A stretch of DNA of 64,000 bases from an uncultured Methanomicrobiales archaeon (GTDB lineage Archaea > Halobacteriota > Methanomicrobia > Methanomicrobiales > Methanospirillaceae), in contig CAIYHQ010000074.1 in assembly GCA_903926075.1 (NCBI GenBank), forward strand, positions 1 through 64,000, in the 5' to 3' direction. The notes beneath the pieces are model-generated. The model ran no database searches, had not been told where the DNA came from, and worked only from the letters and a program-made list of their open reading frames with translations. The position numbers and the translations under genes are program-made. Below, in pieces: positions 45,407 to 55,293 of the stretch; position 1 is the stretch's first letter; each line of letters starts with the position of its first letter.

Positions 45407-46746
45407 TTCGTCTCGCCTGATTGCAATGATTCCAGAAACGTACCTACTTCAGCTGCATCACGAGGGCCGACAAGAATCTTCCAGCCTGTCTCATCCTCAA
45501 GTTTACCTGATATAGGTGCAGCATATCCAGGGATTATTAATGTATGATGGGATACAATATTTGCCAAATCTGCCTTCTTAAGTGTTTCATTAACGAGGGT
45601 ATCGGTTAGTTTGCCGGCTGCAACTGCGGTCAGCACTGAAAGCCCTTCAGTGTCAACAATAAGCATATAACAGGATACTCCCGAACTCTCAAGATATCCC
45701 TGAAGTGTGAAAAAGGTGAGAGAAAAGTTTACAGTCATAAAGACTGGAGAATCTTTTCCGGGTTCCCCTATCTTATAAAGGCCTGGTTCCATCTGGATAG
45801 GACGCTGGGGGTCTGTGTAAATCCCCTGACGGAGGGTCAGTGCCGCCTTTTCAACAGGTTCCGGCAGATCATGAATCACTATCAGGGAGGCGTACTTGAG
45901 AATTCCTAGGTAAAGTGAACCGGATCTATCTTTAAACCGGCCAGTATCAAGATATAACGGATATCCAAGAGATGCATCTTCACGGGTTACAGCTTTTTTC
46001 CTGATAACTGTAAATTTCTTAAGACAATCTGAAAGGTTATCAACGCATGGATCAAGAATGAGGTCAGGAACCCCGATCTTTACACATTCGTTGACAAGTT
46101 CAGGAATTTTTGTAATATCACCTTCACTAATTATCAGCCTGCACCCGAATTTCAATGCAAGTCTGCACATTTCAGGATAGTTTTCCCTGGTTGCAGCATG
46201 AATAACAGGATGATAACTACCGCAATAAGTAAGGCCTGCTTCAACTATTTTTGGATCATTTGAGATCAGTATTTCAGGAAGGGAAACAAGTTCTTCAACC
46301 TTTTTTACTACACTCCCAAATGTTTCAGGATTTTTCGAATCAGAAATTATTGCAACTCCGTTTAACCTGAGGTCCTGACCTGCCCTGACAAGAAGATCTT
46401 TTTCAACCCGATTTGCAATTGTAGAAATTTGTGATTCCCCGGAACTATCCTTTAGGGCCAGGAAAAAACCGGGAGCATGATAAAATGTCTTTTCATGACG
46501 GTATAAACAGGATTCTTCCCCTATCCTGAATGAACGCTCGCCAACACCTATTCTCATCGGTTTTACTGGTGGCTTCGTGGATGACCCTAATACCTCTTTT
46601 GCCTGAGGGTCCAGGTATGGACATTTATCTGGATCTGCCTTTCCAGAGGCTAGTTTCATGGCAAAAGTAAGACATGTCGGGTCTCCACACTCTTTACAGT
46701 TCTTTTTTGGAAGAAGTTTGTAGATGTCAAGAGCTTTGAGGGCCAT
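45403..46746 (-). CDS. acsC: Corrinoid iron-sulfur protein large subunit
   Basis: A 447-residue large (gamma) subunit of the CFeSP. The N-terminal [4Fe-4S] site is KNCKECGDPTC followed by DKCPYLD. The TIM barrel and C-terminal corrinoid-binding domain follow (GVSCYMLIVDTEGLSVLTAVAAGKL). It carries the methyl group that AcsB joins to CO. The ATG at 46746 follows GGAGG and overlaps the acsD stop. A longer frame to 46878 has no support. The archaeal counterpart is CdhE. Confidence 0.93.
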   Translation of the reverse strand: MALKALDIYKLLPKKNCKECGDPTCLTFAMKLASGKADPDKCPYLDPQAKEVLGSSTKPPVKPMRIGVGERSFRIGEESCLYRHEKTFYHAPGFFLALKDSSGESQISTIANRVEKDLLVRAGQDLRLNGVAIISDSKNPETFGSVVKKVEELVSLPEILISNDPKIVEAGLTYCGSYHPVIHAATRENYPEMCRLALKFGCRLIISEGDITKIPELVNECVKIGVPDLILDPCVDNLSDCLKKFTVIRKKAVTREDASLGYPLYLDTGRFKDRSGSLYLGILKYASLIVIHDLPEPVEKAALTLRQGIYTDPQRPIQMEPGLYKIGEPGKDSPVFMTVNFSLTFFTLQGYLESSGVSCYMLIVDTEGLSVLTAVAAGKLTDTLVNETLKKADLANIVSHHTLIIPGYAAPISGKLEDETGWKILVGPRDAAEVGTFLESLQSGETK

Positions 46747-47688
46747 TATATATCCTCCACAGATGGACTTGAAAGGTCTATAATAGCCGTTTTCAGAAGT
46801 TTTATAGTCTCCGGAAGCCTTACGCAGACAATTGATGCACCTGCTACAAGAGATGATAGTGCGGTTCCAAACTCCCACTGGATTGCAGTTTCGTACTTGG
46901 TTTCAGGAGGAGATTCTCTCACTTCCCTGACACCCAGAGTATCAGGGGCTGAACTAATAATAGGCATTGCAAGATCGTCATCACCTTTCAACGCAGCATA
47001 CCTTATTCTTTCAATTGTTGAGTAAGAGTATTCAAAACCGTAACCCAATGCACCTGTGTATGAATCAATTATAATGCTGTTATCCGGCATCCCGGTTTCG
47101 CGTAATAGGATATTGAGTTGTTTTGCGAGGTTAATATCTATTGGAGACTGAGCAATAACTGCATGGTTGTAGGCAATTGCAGCTGCCGCAACCGATCGAT
47201 ATCTGTCGGCTTCAGCAGTTCCAAGTAAAAGTCTTTCACCAGACCCGGCCTCGCCACAATTCAGGAATACATCACTGTCAATTTCCGGTGAATCACTCCC
47301 TTCAATAATAAGTGGAAGAGTAGTTCCAGATAAAATTTCATCAATGACTTTTTTAATTCCAGGGAAATCAGAGAAATGTTTCTTCTTGGTACTTGTCAGG
47401 TATACTCTTATCAGGTCTGCACCCCATTCCATCTCTCCTTTTTTTGCCCATTCAGACACATCAGCCGTTATGTCGGGTAAATTATCCTTGAGAAGTCCTG
47501 GCCAGAACGCTATATCATCACAAATTTCAAGAGCTATCCGTGGTGGGTTTTTTTCAGAAAAAAAAAGGAATATTGGAAGATCCACCAATAGTATAACTCT
47601 TCCCGCGGGTTCCGCCTTCCGATTTAGTCGCACCAATCTTTACAACACCAACCCTACTACTCCACTCATAAGTACCCTTCTCAGCCAT
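46746..47688 (-). CDS. acsD: Corrinoid iron-sulfur protein small subunit, frame interrupted once
   Basis: Small (delta) CFeSP subunit. The real start is the ATG at 47688, five bases from the acsB stop. The first 43 residues (MAEKGTYEWSSR, then GATKSEGGTRGK, then TIGGSSNIPFF) match the family. The frame then stops because a plus-strand A-run at 47558-47566 has nine bases. With eight, the frame continues SEKNPPRIALEICD and runs to 46746 as one protein of 313 residues. The downstream frame alone begins near 47636 with an artificial N-terminus. This is either a sequencing or assembly indel, a recent mutation, or transcriptional slippage. All other features of the barrel appear intact. Confidence 0.85.
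47558..47566 (-). other. Frameshift site in acsD, nine-base homopolymer
   Basis: Nine T on the coding strand. Removing one T restores the full acsD frame. See the acsD entry. Confidence 0.85.
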
Positions 47689-47690
47689 TT

Positions 47691-49730
47691 TTAACCCCCT
47701 ATGAGTGGTGGCATTGAAAGAGCCGGATGCTCTTCTTTTTCCAGGAAGAGGATAAGATCTTCTATTGTTGTTGCATTTTTATCGGTTGAGATTTTATTAT
47801 AGAATGAACTGATTCCCAATTGTTCCAATTTATCAATGAGCCTCTTTCCAAGTTCATCTTTCAGTATTTGAGGGATCCAGACTAGCCTCTTTATTCCACC
47901 CTCTGATTGAAGGAAACGGTCACTAAGGATATATCCTTTTGAAATACCCATAAAACCCGGTGTCTGGGCACCTCCCCCAATTGTTCCGGCAAGTGTCGAG
48001 AATGACATCCCGGATGGAGTTTCACCTTTATAATCCCGGTTAACGACCATGATGCCGTTTACTTCTGGTAATATCAGTGCAATACACTCAAAACATCCGC
48101 AACAGGTCATGGGGTACTCCATTATACTATATAGTGAACACCGATCGATTTCCCCATGTGAGGCTTTTCGCACAAAACGGTTTACTTCCTCAAACTCGCC
48201 TTTTAACGCATCAATCACTGCCCCCTTCTGCACAGGCTGATTTGCGCCAGAGGGAGATATTTCATATGCTGTTTTCCCATCCAGCCAGCTGATTGCACCA
48301 CACAGCGCAGAACGCTCCGGGGTAATAATGCATACATGATTTGGAGCAAATGTCTGGCAGAGTGTACATGAATAAAAGAGTTGTACATCCGTGTCTTTCA
48401 TTCCTGCAACTCGTTCGTCTCTCTCCATGTAAATTTTCTCTGCCTCCTTTTTTTCAAGGATCACCTTTGGTTCATCAGTTATCAGTGTCACCTGGACTGC
48501 ATCTATGAGTGATGGAAAGTCCATTTTAAATTTCAAAGCAAGTAACTTACCAATATGCTCAATTTTCAGTCCCTTTAGAACTGCCTCTTTTGTGAGCCTC
48601 ACCCATATCAGGTCCCTCTGGGCTACATGCCATGAACCTTCTCCATAATTTACGAAATTATGTATTCTTCGCTCAAGGACCGGTTCAAAGTCCTTTTTCA
48701 TTTGCTCTCCCGCTACTTCGATAATTATTGCAAGGGAAGATGCGGACCCTTCTTTTAACTGGGAAATTTCAGGGCCTATTACTGTAACTTTTCCATCAAT
48801 AACCTCTTCTTTGGGTTTCATCGTCAGAAGTTCAAATGCCTCTTTTTTTCCCCCTCCAAATTCAACGTACATCTCCTCCCGTCGAATACTTTTTCCCTCA
48901 AATGCAGGTGAACAGGCCATGGGAATTGGAATCGCAGTAACCATAACTTTAATTCCACGTAATTCCATCCCTTTTTGGACAATATTTTCCGGGGAAGCAC
49001 GAATCCAGTTTTCGCCCTCATACCCCTTGTAATAGAGTATTGGAATTCCAAGTGGACGTAAGGCATCAATAAATGCTATCTCTTCAGGAGACAGTCCGGG
49101 TAATGCTATAACAAAGGCTTTTGCGCGTTCCTCGGCATAACGGAGCAGGCGGGAAGGGTCTCCGGGTGCCACTCCTCCAAACATCATCGCGACCCGTGCG
49201 AGTATATCTACAAAGTGAATTCCACTTAAAGTATCAGGGCCAAGAGGGACAAGTCTGTAACCAAGTCCTATCTTGACTCCTTCATTGTCCAGTCCCTTCG
49301 CAATATCTCCCGCGAGAAATGTTAAAAGCAGTTTTTCCTGAAGTTCACGTGCTATCCCTGAAACTATGCCTGCTTCACTAGCCTTTCCTGCAATGAGGGC
49401 AAGGCCGAGAATACTCCCATCAACTAAAGAGTACCCAAGCTTTCGTATTACAGAATCCCCTATAAAACCTGTATATATACTATTATCAGCAGTTGAGCCT
49501 GCAACCGACCCTGCGGCAACAATTGCTTCAGTTGCAACGAGCAGGCTGTCAGATGTCGCTTTATATGCAATTTCTGCATCCTCGCCTGAATTTACTTCTT
49601 TTCCAGTAAGTGAGTATGAGACAGGGAGATGGTATGCGGTCTCCCCATAACCCACTAAAACCTTTATATCTGCAAGTTTCTTTTCAAGGATTTTTTTACC
49701 TTCTGTCAATGATTGAGTAATATCTACCAA
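47691..49730 (-). CDS. acsB: Acetyl-CoA synthase, bacterial-type long form
   Basis: A 679-residue acetyl-CoA synthase. The A-cluster ligands are present: Cys455, 458, 467 and 477 for the FeS cube (YSCTLCQTFAPNHVC, then SALCGAISW) and the Cys544-Gly-Cys546 nickel motif (TCCGCFEC). Archaeal CdhC proteins are about 470 residues and lack the N-terminal domain. This one has about 300 extra N-terminal residues, as in bacterial AcsB, where that domain contacts CO dehydrogenase. It starts with TTG at 49730 after AGGAGG. It makes acetyl-CoA from CO, CoA and the methyl group of CFeSP. It is the first gene of the operon. Confidence 0.9.
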   Translation of the reverse strand: MVDITQSLTEGKKILEKKLADIKVLVGYGETAYHLPVSYSLTGKEVNSGEDAEIAYKATSDSLLVATEAIVAAGSVAGSTADNSIYTGFIGDSVIRKLGYSLVDGSILGLALIAGKASEAGIVSGIARELQEKLLLTFLAGDIAKGLDNEGVKIGLGYRLVPLGPDTLSGIHFVDILARVAMMFGGVAPGDPSRLLRYAEERAKAFVIALPGLSPEEIAFIDALRPLGIPILYYKGYEGENWIRASPENIVQKGMELRGIKVMVTAIPIPMACSPAFEGKSIRREEMYVEFGGGKKEAFELLTMKPKEEVIDGKVTVIGPEISQLKEGSASSLAIIIEVAGEQMKKDFEPVLERRIHNFVNYGEGSWHVAQRDLIWVRLTKEAVLKGLKIEHIGKLLALKFKMDFPSLIDAVQVTLITDEPKVILEKKEAEKIYMERDERVAGMKDTDVQLFYSCTLCQTFAPNHVCIITPERSALCGAISWLDGKTAYEISPSGANQPVQKGAVIDALKGEFEEVNRFVRKASHGEIDRCSLYSIMEYPMTCCGCFECIALILPEVNGIMVVNRDYKGETPSGMSFSTLAGTIGGGAQTPGFMGISKGYILSDRFLQSEGGIKRLVWIPQILKDELGKRLIDKLEQLGISSFYNKISTDKNATTIEDLILFLEKEEHPALSMPPLIGG

Positions 49731-49811
49731 AAAAAATTCCTCCTACGTGGATATCTCTCTTTATTCCAGAAATATGTATTGAAAGAGGAAATGAAAAATT
49801 CCAAAAAAAAT

Positions 49812-50855
49812 TTAATCTTTCTTCCACCATCGCAATGGAAAGTGTTTTTGAATGAGAGAATCACCCTCACCGATCGGTGTCTGACCCTGCCTTCTAAGGT
49901 CAGAATCGACCATTATCTTGACCAAATCTCCAAATTTTACTTTAGGTTTCCATTTCAGTATTGTTTCTGCCTTTTTTGCGTCAGCTACAAGCGATTCAAC
50001 TTCAGTAGGACGGAAGTATTTAGGATCAATACGTACATGATCCTCAAACTTCAGATCAACATAATCGAATACTGCATCCAGAAACTCTCGAACCGTATGA
50101 GTCTCACCAGTCCCTACAACATAATCGTCAGATTTATCTTCCTGGACTATTTTCCACATACATTCAACATATTCAGGTGCATATCCCCAGTCCCTTTTTG
50201 CGTCTAAGTTACCTAAATAGAGGTACTTCTCTTTTCCTGAAAGGATCTTTGCTACTGACCGTGTAATTTTCCTTGTTACAAACGTTTCACCGCGGCGGGG
50301 AGATTCATGGTTGAAGAGAATTCCATTTGCGGCAAACATACCATATCCATCACGATAATTTTTTACCATCCAGTATGAGTAGAGTTTAGCACAAGCATAG
50401 GGACTTCGTGGCCAAAAACAGGTCTCTTCTGATTGCGGAGGAGGAGTTGCCCCAAACATTTCACTTGAAGAAGCCTGATAAAATTTCATCTCACGGTTTC
50501 CTCTCCTTGCTGCTTCAAGAAGCCTTGTTGATCCAAGGGCAGTGACATTCCCTGTGTACTCAGGAGTATCAAAACTTACACGGACGTGGCTCTGTGCACC
50601 AAGATGATAGACTTCGTCGGGCTTGATATTGTACATAATGTTTGTGATCATCTCTGAATCTGAAAGGTCTCCATAGTGAAGGAACATCCGTGCATCAGCC
50701 GAATGAGGGTCCATATATATGTGGTCAATTCTGCTCGTGTTGAATGTCGAAGAGCGTCTTACAAGGCCATGGACTTCATATCCTTTCGATAAAAGAAGCT
50801 CAGCAAGGTACGAACCGTCCTGACCTGTAATACCAGTTATAAAAGCTATCTTCAT
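49812..50855 (-). CDS. gmd: GDP-mannose 4,6-dehydratase
   Basis: A 347-residue short-chain dehydratase. It has the Rossmann motif [18 protein letters not shown], the active-site region SSSEMFG, Tyr-x3-Lys as [18 protein letters not shown], and [18 protein letters not shown], which are diagnostic for GMD. It makes GDP-4-keto-6-deoxy-mannose, a precursor of deoxyhexoses for surface glycans. The usual reductase partner is not here. Its start overlaps the argG end by four bases, an unusual pairing. Confidence 0.94.
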   Translation of the reverse strand: MKIAFITGITGQDGSYLAELLLSKGYEVHGLVRRSSTFNTSRIDHIYMDPHSADARMFLHYGDLSDSEMITNIMYNIKPDEVYHLGAQSHVRVSFDTPEYTGNVTALGSTRLLEAARRGNREMKFYQASSSEMFGATPPPQSEETCFWPRSPYACAKLYSYWMVKNYRDGYGMFAANGILFNHESPRRGETFVTRKITRSVAKILSGKEKYLYLGNLDAKRDWGYAPEYVECMWKIVQEDKSDDYVVGTGETHTVREFLDAVFDYVDLKFEDHVRIDPKYFRPTEVESLVADAKKAETILKWKPKVKFGDLVKIMVDSDLRRQGQTPIGEGDSLIQKHFPLRWWKKD

Positions 50856-52048
50856 AAATCTCTCCTTTCATTTATTTTCATGAGCATTCGTGCCTGAATA
50901 CCGTAATACTCTGAATATCCAATCGCATGGGACTGGTTAATGGTAGTGCTGTCAAATGAAACAAGATCTGTGGAATAAAGTGCATTTCTGGAACTCCTGC
51001 CAATTATTCTGATTGATCCTTTGTATAGTATTAGATCGACCGTTCCGTCCATCCGGTCCTGGGTCTTATCTATAAAAGCCGTGAGGGCATGGAACAGAGG
51101 TTCATGGACGAGTCCCATGTATGCGAGCTCTGACCATTTATCATCGACCATACGTTTGAATGCGAGTTCGTCCCTTGAAAGTACCAGGCGTTCCAGGTCC
51201 GCGTGGGCCTGAAGTATCACTGATGCGGCTGGATGTTCATAATTTTCGCGGGCCTTTAAACCAAGTATTCTGTCTTCGATCATATCATTTCTTCCAATGC
51301 CATGACCTCCTGCAACTTTATTGAGATATTGGATTAGGGAGTATCCGTCCATCTCTTCCGCGTCAATCGCTACCGGAACTCCGTTTCTAAAAACAAGTGT
51401 CATTTTTAAAGGGTTATTTGGTGCTGATTCAGGAGAGACCGTCCAAAGGTAAATTTCTTCAGGAGGGTGAAATGCAGGGTCTTCAAGTTCACCGCCTTCT
51501 ATACTCCTGCTCCAGCAGTTTTCATCCATACTCCAGGGTTTATCTTTTGCTACCGGTACAGGTATACTATGTTTTTGTGCATAGTCGATCTCCCACTCAC
51601 GGGTGAAGTTATACTCCCGGATTGGTGCTACAACTGACAACCCGGCTCCTTTTATAATAAAATCAAACCTTAACTGATCATTTCCTCTGCCTGTGCATCC
51701 ATGGGCGACAGCTTTTGCTCCTTCAAGTTTCGCGATTTTCACAACTTCGGATGCAATAAGAGGTCTTGCGAGTGATGTGCCCATAGGGTATCCCTCATAA
51801 AGTCCGTTTGCTTTAATTGATGGAAAAAGATACTCGTAAACAAACTTGTGACGAAGGTCGAGAGTATAATGGGCATCTGCAAGAAGCCGCCCTTTATCCT
51901 CTGCTACCCTTATCTCTTCATCACGCTGCCCCACATTTGCAGCGACTGTTACTACCCTGTCGTAACCGTACTTTTCTTTTAAGAGCGGAATGCAGATGGA
52001 AGTATCGAGCCCACCTGAATATGCCATGACAATAGTCCCATTTCCCAT
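50852..52048 (-). CDS. argG: Argininosuccinate synthase
   Basis: Joins citrulline and aspartate using ATP, the step after argF. The ATP motif is [11 protein letters not shown], and later [13 protein letters not shown] and [12 protein letters not shown] occur. The length of 398 residues is normal. I choose the ATG at 52048 ([13 protein letters not shown]), which has AAAAGGTG upstream, over the GTG at 52060. It overlaps gmd. Confidence 0.95.
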   Translation of the reverse strand: MGNGTIVMAYSGGLDTSICIPLLKEKYGYDRVVTVAANVGQRDEEIRVAEDKGRLLADAHYTLDLRHKFVYEYLFPSIKANGLYEGYPMGTSLARPLIASEVVKIAKLEGAKAVAHGCTGRGNDQLRFDFIIKGAGLSVVAPIREYNFTREWEIDYAQKHSIPVPVAKDKPWSMDENCWSRSIEGGELEDPAFHPPEEIYLWTVSPESAPNNPLKMTLVFRNGVPVAIDAEEMDGYSLIQYLNKVAGGHGIGRNDMIEDRILGLKARENYEHPAASVILQAHADLERLVLSRDELAFKRMVDDKWSELAYMGLVHEPLFHALTAFIDKTQDRMDGTVDLILYKGSIRIIGRSSRNALYSTDLVSFDSTTINQSHAIGYSEYYGIQARMLMKINERRDL

Positions 52049-52122
52049 ATTGAAATACACCTTTTATCAGTTATTGCTGATTTATTGGGTTTCTTCCATC
52101 TTAAAACCAAAGGTGAAAAAAT

Positions 52123-55100
52123 TTAGAGATGGCCGATATAATGACTTAATGGTTCGATAGTTACTTTTTCACGTTTAATAGCATCAATTGCTTCTGCAGC
52201 AGCTGATGCTGCCTGAAGAGTTGTAATATAAGGGATTCCATAATCAACTGCAACACGCATTATCTGGTAATGATCCTGCCGTGACTGTTTATCTGCAGGA
52301 GTGTTTATAATAAGCCGGATTTCTCCCCCTCGCATAAGATCAATAACATTTGGAGACCCTTCCTGCACTTTTCTGACAAGGTCTGCATGAATACCGGCAT
52401 TATACAAGAATTCGACGGTTCCTTCAGTTCCATAGATCTTAAGACCGTGTCCTACTAGTTTTCGGGCTACTTCTATTGCTTCATTCTTCTGATCACTTCG
52501 GACTGAAAGAAACACCTTCCCTTCAACAGGGATTTCATTTTCTGCTGACAGACATGCTTTGTAATAAGCTCTGCCAAAATCATAATCAATTCCCATCACC
52601 TCGCCTGTGCTCTTCATCTCAGGGCCAAGAACCGTGTCAACCCCGGGAAGTTTATTAAAAGGCAGGAGCACTTCCTTGACTGCGACATGATCGATTTTAC
52701 ACTCTTTATAGCCCAGTTCAGATATCGTCTTACCCATCATCACTTTGGCAGCAATCTTTGCAAGTGGTATCCCTGTCGCTTTTGAGACAAAAGGAACAGT
52801 CCTTGAGGCACGCGGGTTCGCTTCGAGGATATATACTATATCTTCTTTAACTGCGAACTGGATATTTACAAGTCCCACTACGTTAAGCGCAAGTGCCAAT
52901 CTACGTGTATAATCATAGACTCGGTCAAGTATGGAGGCAGATAGAGACTGTGTGGGTATTACACATGCAGAATCACCACTGTGAACTCCTGCTTCCTCTA
53001 TATGCTCCATAACTCCACCGATGAAGACTTCAGTTCCGTCAGATACACAATCCACATCAAGTTCAATTGCGTTCTGAAGGAATGAATCGATAAGAACCGG
53101 GTGGTGCTTACTTACCTTCACCGCTTCCTTCATGTAACTATCAAGTTCCGTTGCATCATGGACAATCTCCATTGCCCTACCGCCAAGGACATATGAGGGG
53201 CGGACAAGAATCGGATAACCGATCCGTTCTGCTTTTTCACGTGCTTCTTCAATTGAATATGCAGAAGTGTTAGGGGGGCTTGGGATCTCTAATGAATCAA
53301 GAAGTATACTAAACCTGTCCCGGTTCTCAGCAATATCCATTGAATCTGGACTAGTACCAAGAATTTTTGTTTTAAGATTCCGAATTTTGAATTCATTATG
53401 AAGTGGAACAGCTAAATTAACCGCGTTTTGACCCCCAAACTGGACCATAACACCATGATAATTATCCTTTAGAATGATGTTCATCACATCTTCAAGTTGC
53501 ATAGGTTCAAAAAATAACCTGTCAGATGTATCATAATCGGTTGATACTGTTTCAGGGTTATTATTTACGATATGTACCTCAATTCCGTCATCCCTGAGAG
53601 CCTGGACTGCGTGGACAGTGCAGTAATCAAACTCGATTCCCTGCCCGATTCTAATTGGACCTGAACCAAGAATCAGGACCTTTAAACGGTCGCTTCTCTC
53701 AATTTCACAGCTTTTTTCATCAGTTGAATAAAAATAAGGAGTTTTTGCCGGAAATTCAGCTGCGCATGTATCTACCATCTTGAAGGCAAGTGGTTTAACA
53801 ATTTTCTCGATCTCTTCAGATGATAGACCACATTTTTCCTTTATTTCAGTGATAGAGAACCCGCAATTCCTAGCTTCCTTGATTATTTCAAAGTCGTTTG
53901 TCCCTTTTAATGCAGTTTCAATTTTTACAATTTTTTGGATCTTTTCAAGGAAAAAGGAATTGATTTTAGTCAGTTCTTCTATCTCTTTTAGTGATAAACC
54001 TGCACGAAATGCATCAAAAAGACACTGGAACCTTTCATCAGTCGGCCTTGAAAGGATCATCCTTATCTCAACAATACTCGTATGAGGATCAAAATCAATA
54101 TCAAGGGACCTCAAAGCTTTTTTGAACCCTTCTTCAACAGTCCTTCCGATTGCCATCACTTCGCCAGTGCTCTTCATTGCAGTAGTGAGAGTCCTGTCGG
54201 CAGTTTTGAACTTGTCAAATGGCCATCTTGGAACTTTTACGACCACATAATCGATGGCCGGCTCAAACGATGCAGGAGTGCACCCTGTTACCCCATTTGT
54301 TATCTCATCAAGTCTAAGGCCTATCGCTATCTTTGCCGCTACCTTTGCAATTGGATAACCAGTTGCTTTCGATGCTAGAGCTGATGAACGTGACACTCTG
54401 GGATTTACCTCGATAACCCGGTATTCACGGTCTTTATTAAAGGCAAACTGGACATTACACCCACCCTGAACATCAAGGGCCCTGATAATTTTTATTGCAG
54501 CACATCTTAGTGACTGGTATTCGTCATCACGGAGGGTAAGAATAGGGGCAACAACAACACTTTCGCCGGTATGTATTCCCATAGGGTCAACATTTTCCAT
54601 TCCGCAGACAATGATACAGTTATCTGCTGAATCACGCATAACTTCAAACTCAACTTCTTTCCAGCCTGCGACACTCTCTTCTATGAGAACCTGATGAATC
54701 CGTGACTTTGCAAGACCAAGTTCAACAATCCTCCTCGCTTCATACGGGTCGTGTGCAATCCCACCACCACTGCCACCAAGAGTATACGCAGGCCTTATAA
54801 TTACCGGGAGCCCTATCTGGTCAAGGGCTGTATCAAGATTTCTGATCTCTTCAAGGATGAAACTCTTTGGGACTGGTTCTCCTATCTTTTTCATGAGTTC
54901 CCGGAATTTTTCCCTATCTTCACCCTGATATATAGCTTCAAGAGGGGTCCCAAGAATCTGTATCCCTTCCAGGGCACCCATTTCAGCAAGTTCGGCAGTG
55001 AGGTTCAGGGCGGTCTGACCTCCCATCCCTGAAAGAATTCCATCTGGCTTTTCTTTAAGAATGATCTTAGCGATTATAGATGCTTTCAATGGCTCAATAT

Positions 55101-55293
55101 ATATTTCGTCAGCCATTCCAGGGTCAGTCTGTATTGTTGCAGGATTAGAATTGACTAGTACGACCTTTATTCCTTCTTCACGAAGTGCTCTGCAGGCCTG
55201 AGACCCTGAAAAATCAAACTCTGCTGCCTGGCCTATCTGAATGGGACCTGATCCAATGAGTAGTACTTTTTTTATTCCAGGGAGGACCGGCAT
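52123..55293 (-). CDS. carB: Carbamoyl-phosphate synthase large subunit
   Basis: A 1056-residue two-ATP-grasp synthase. Each half begins with a GSGPI(Q/R)IGQ motif (near residues 14 and 550), followed by RPAYTLGGSGGGI in the first and RPSYVLGGRAMEI in the second. A C-terminal MGS-like allosteric domain (about 925-1056) ends the protein. It makes carbamoyl phosphate for arginine and pyrimidines. The start overlaps the carA stop by one base (TAATG). Confidence 0.97.
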   Translation of the reverse strand: MPVLPGIKKVLLIGSGPIQIGQAAEFDFSGSQACRALREEGIKVVLVNSNPATIQTDPGMADEIYIEPLKASIIAKIILKEKPDGILSGMGGQTALNLTAELAEMGALEGIQILGTPLEAIYQGEDREKFRELMKKIGEPVPKSFILEEIRNLDTALDQIGLPVIIRPAYTLGGSGGGIAHDPYEARRIVELGLAKSRIHQVLIEESVAGWKEVEFEVMRDSADNCIIVCGMENVDPMGIHTGESVVVAPILTLRDDEYQSLRCAAIKIIRALDVQGGCNVQFAFNKDREYRVIEVNPRVSRSSALASKATGYPIAKVAAKIAIGLRLDEITNGVTGCTPASFEPAIDYVVVKVPRWPFDKFKTADRTLTTAMKSTGEVMAIGRTVEEGFKKALRSLDIDFDPHTSIVEIRMILSRPTDERFQCLFDAFRAGLSLKEIEELTKINSFFLEKIQKIVKIETALKGTNDFEIIKEARNCGFSITEIKEKCGLSSEEIEKIVKPLAFKMVDTCAAEFPAKTPYFYSTDEKSCEIERSDRLKVLILGSGPIRIGQGIEFDYCTVHAVQALRDDGIEVHIVNNNPETVSTDYDTSDRLFFEPMQLEDVMNIILKDNYHGVMVQFGGQNAVNLAVPLHNEFKIRNLKTKILGTSPDSMDIAENRDRFSILLDSLEIPSPPNTSAYSIEEAREKAERIGYPILVRPSYVLGGRAMEIVHDATELDSYMKEAVKVSKHHPVLIDSFLQNAIELDVDCVSDGTEVFIGGVMEHIEEAGVHSGDSACVIPTQSLSASILDRVYDYTRRLALALNVVGLVNIQFAVKEDIVYILEANPRASRTVPFVSKATGIPLAKIAAKVMMGKTISELGYKECKIDHVAVKEVLLPFNKLPGVDTVLGPEMKSTGEVMGIDYDFGRAYYKACLSAENEIPVEGKVFLSVRSDQKNEAIEVARKLVGHGLKIYGTEGTVEFLYNAGIHADLVRKVQEGSPNVIDLMRGGEIRLIINTPADKQSRQDHYQIMRVAVDYGIPYITTLQAASAAAEAIDAIKREKVTIEPLSHYIGHL

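Noticed and set aside
46747-46878. Longer acsC start at 46878
   Set aside because: The extension is a shadow of the acsD end. GGAGG and the family N-terminus put the start at 46746.
47634-47636. GTG at 47636 as the acsD start
   Set aside because: The residues it adds (MVRLNRKAEPAG) are unlike the family. The family N-terminus is in the neighbouring frame from 47688.
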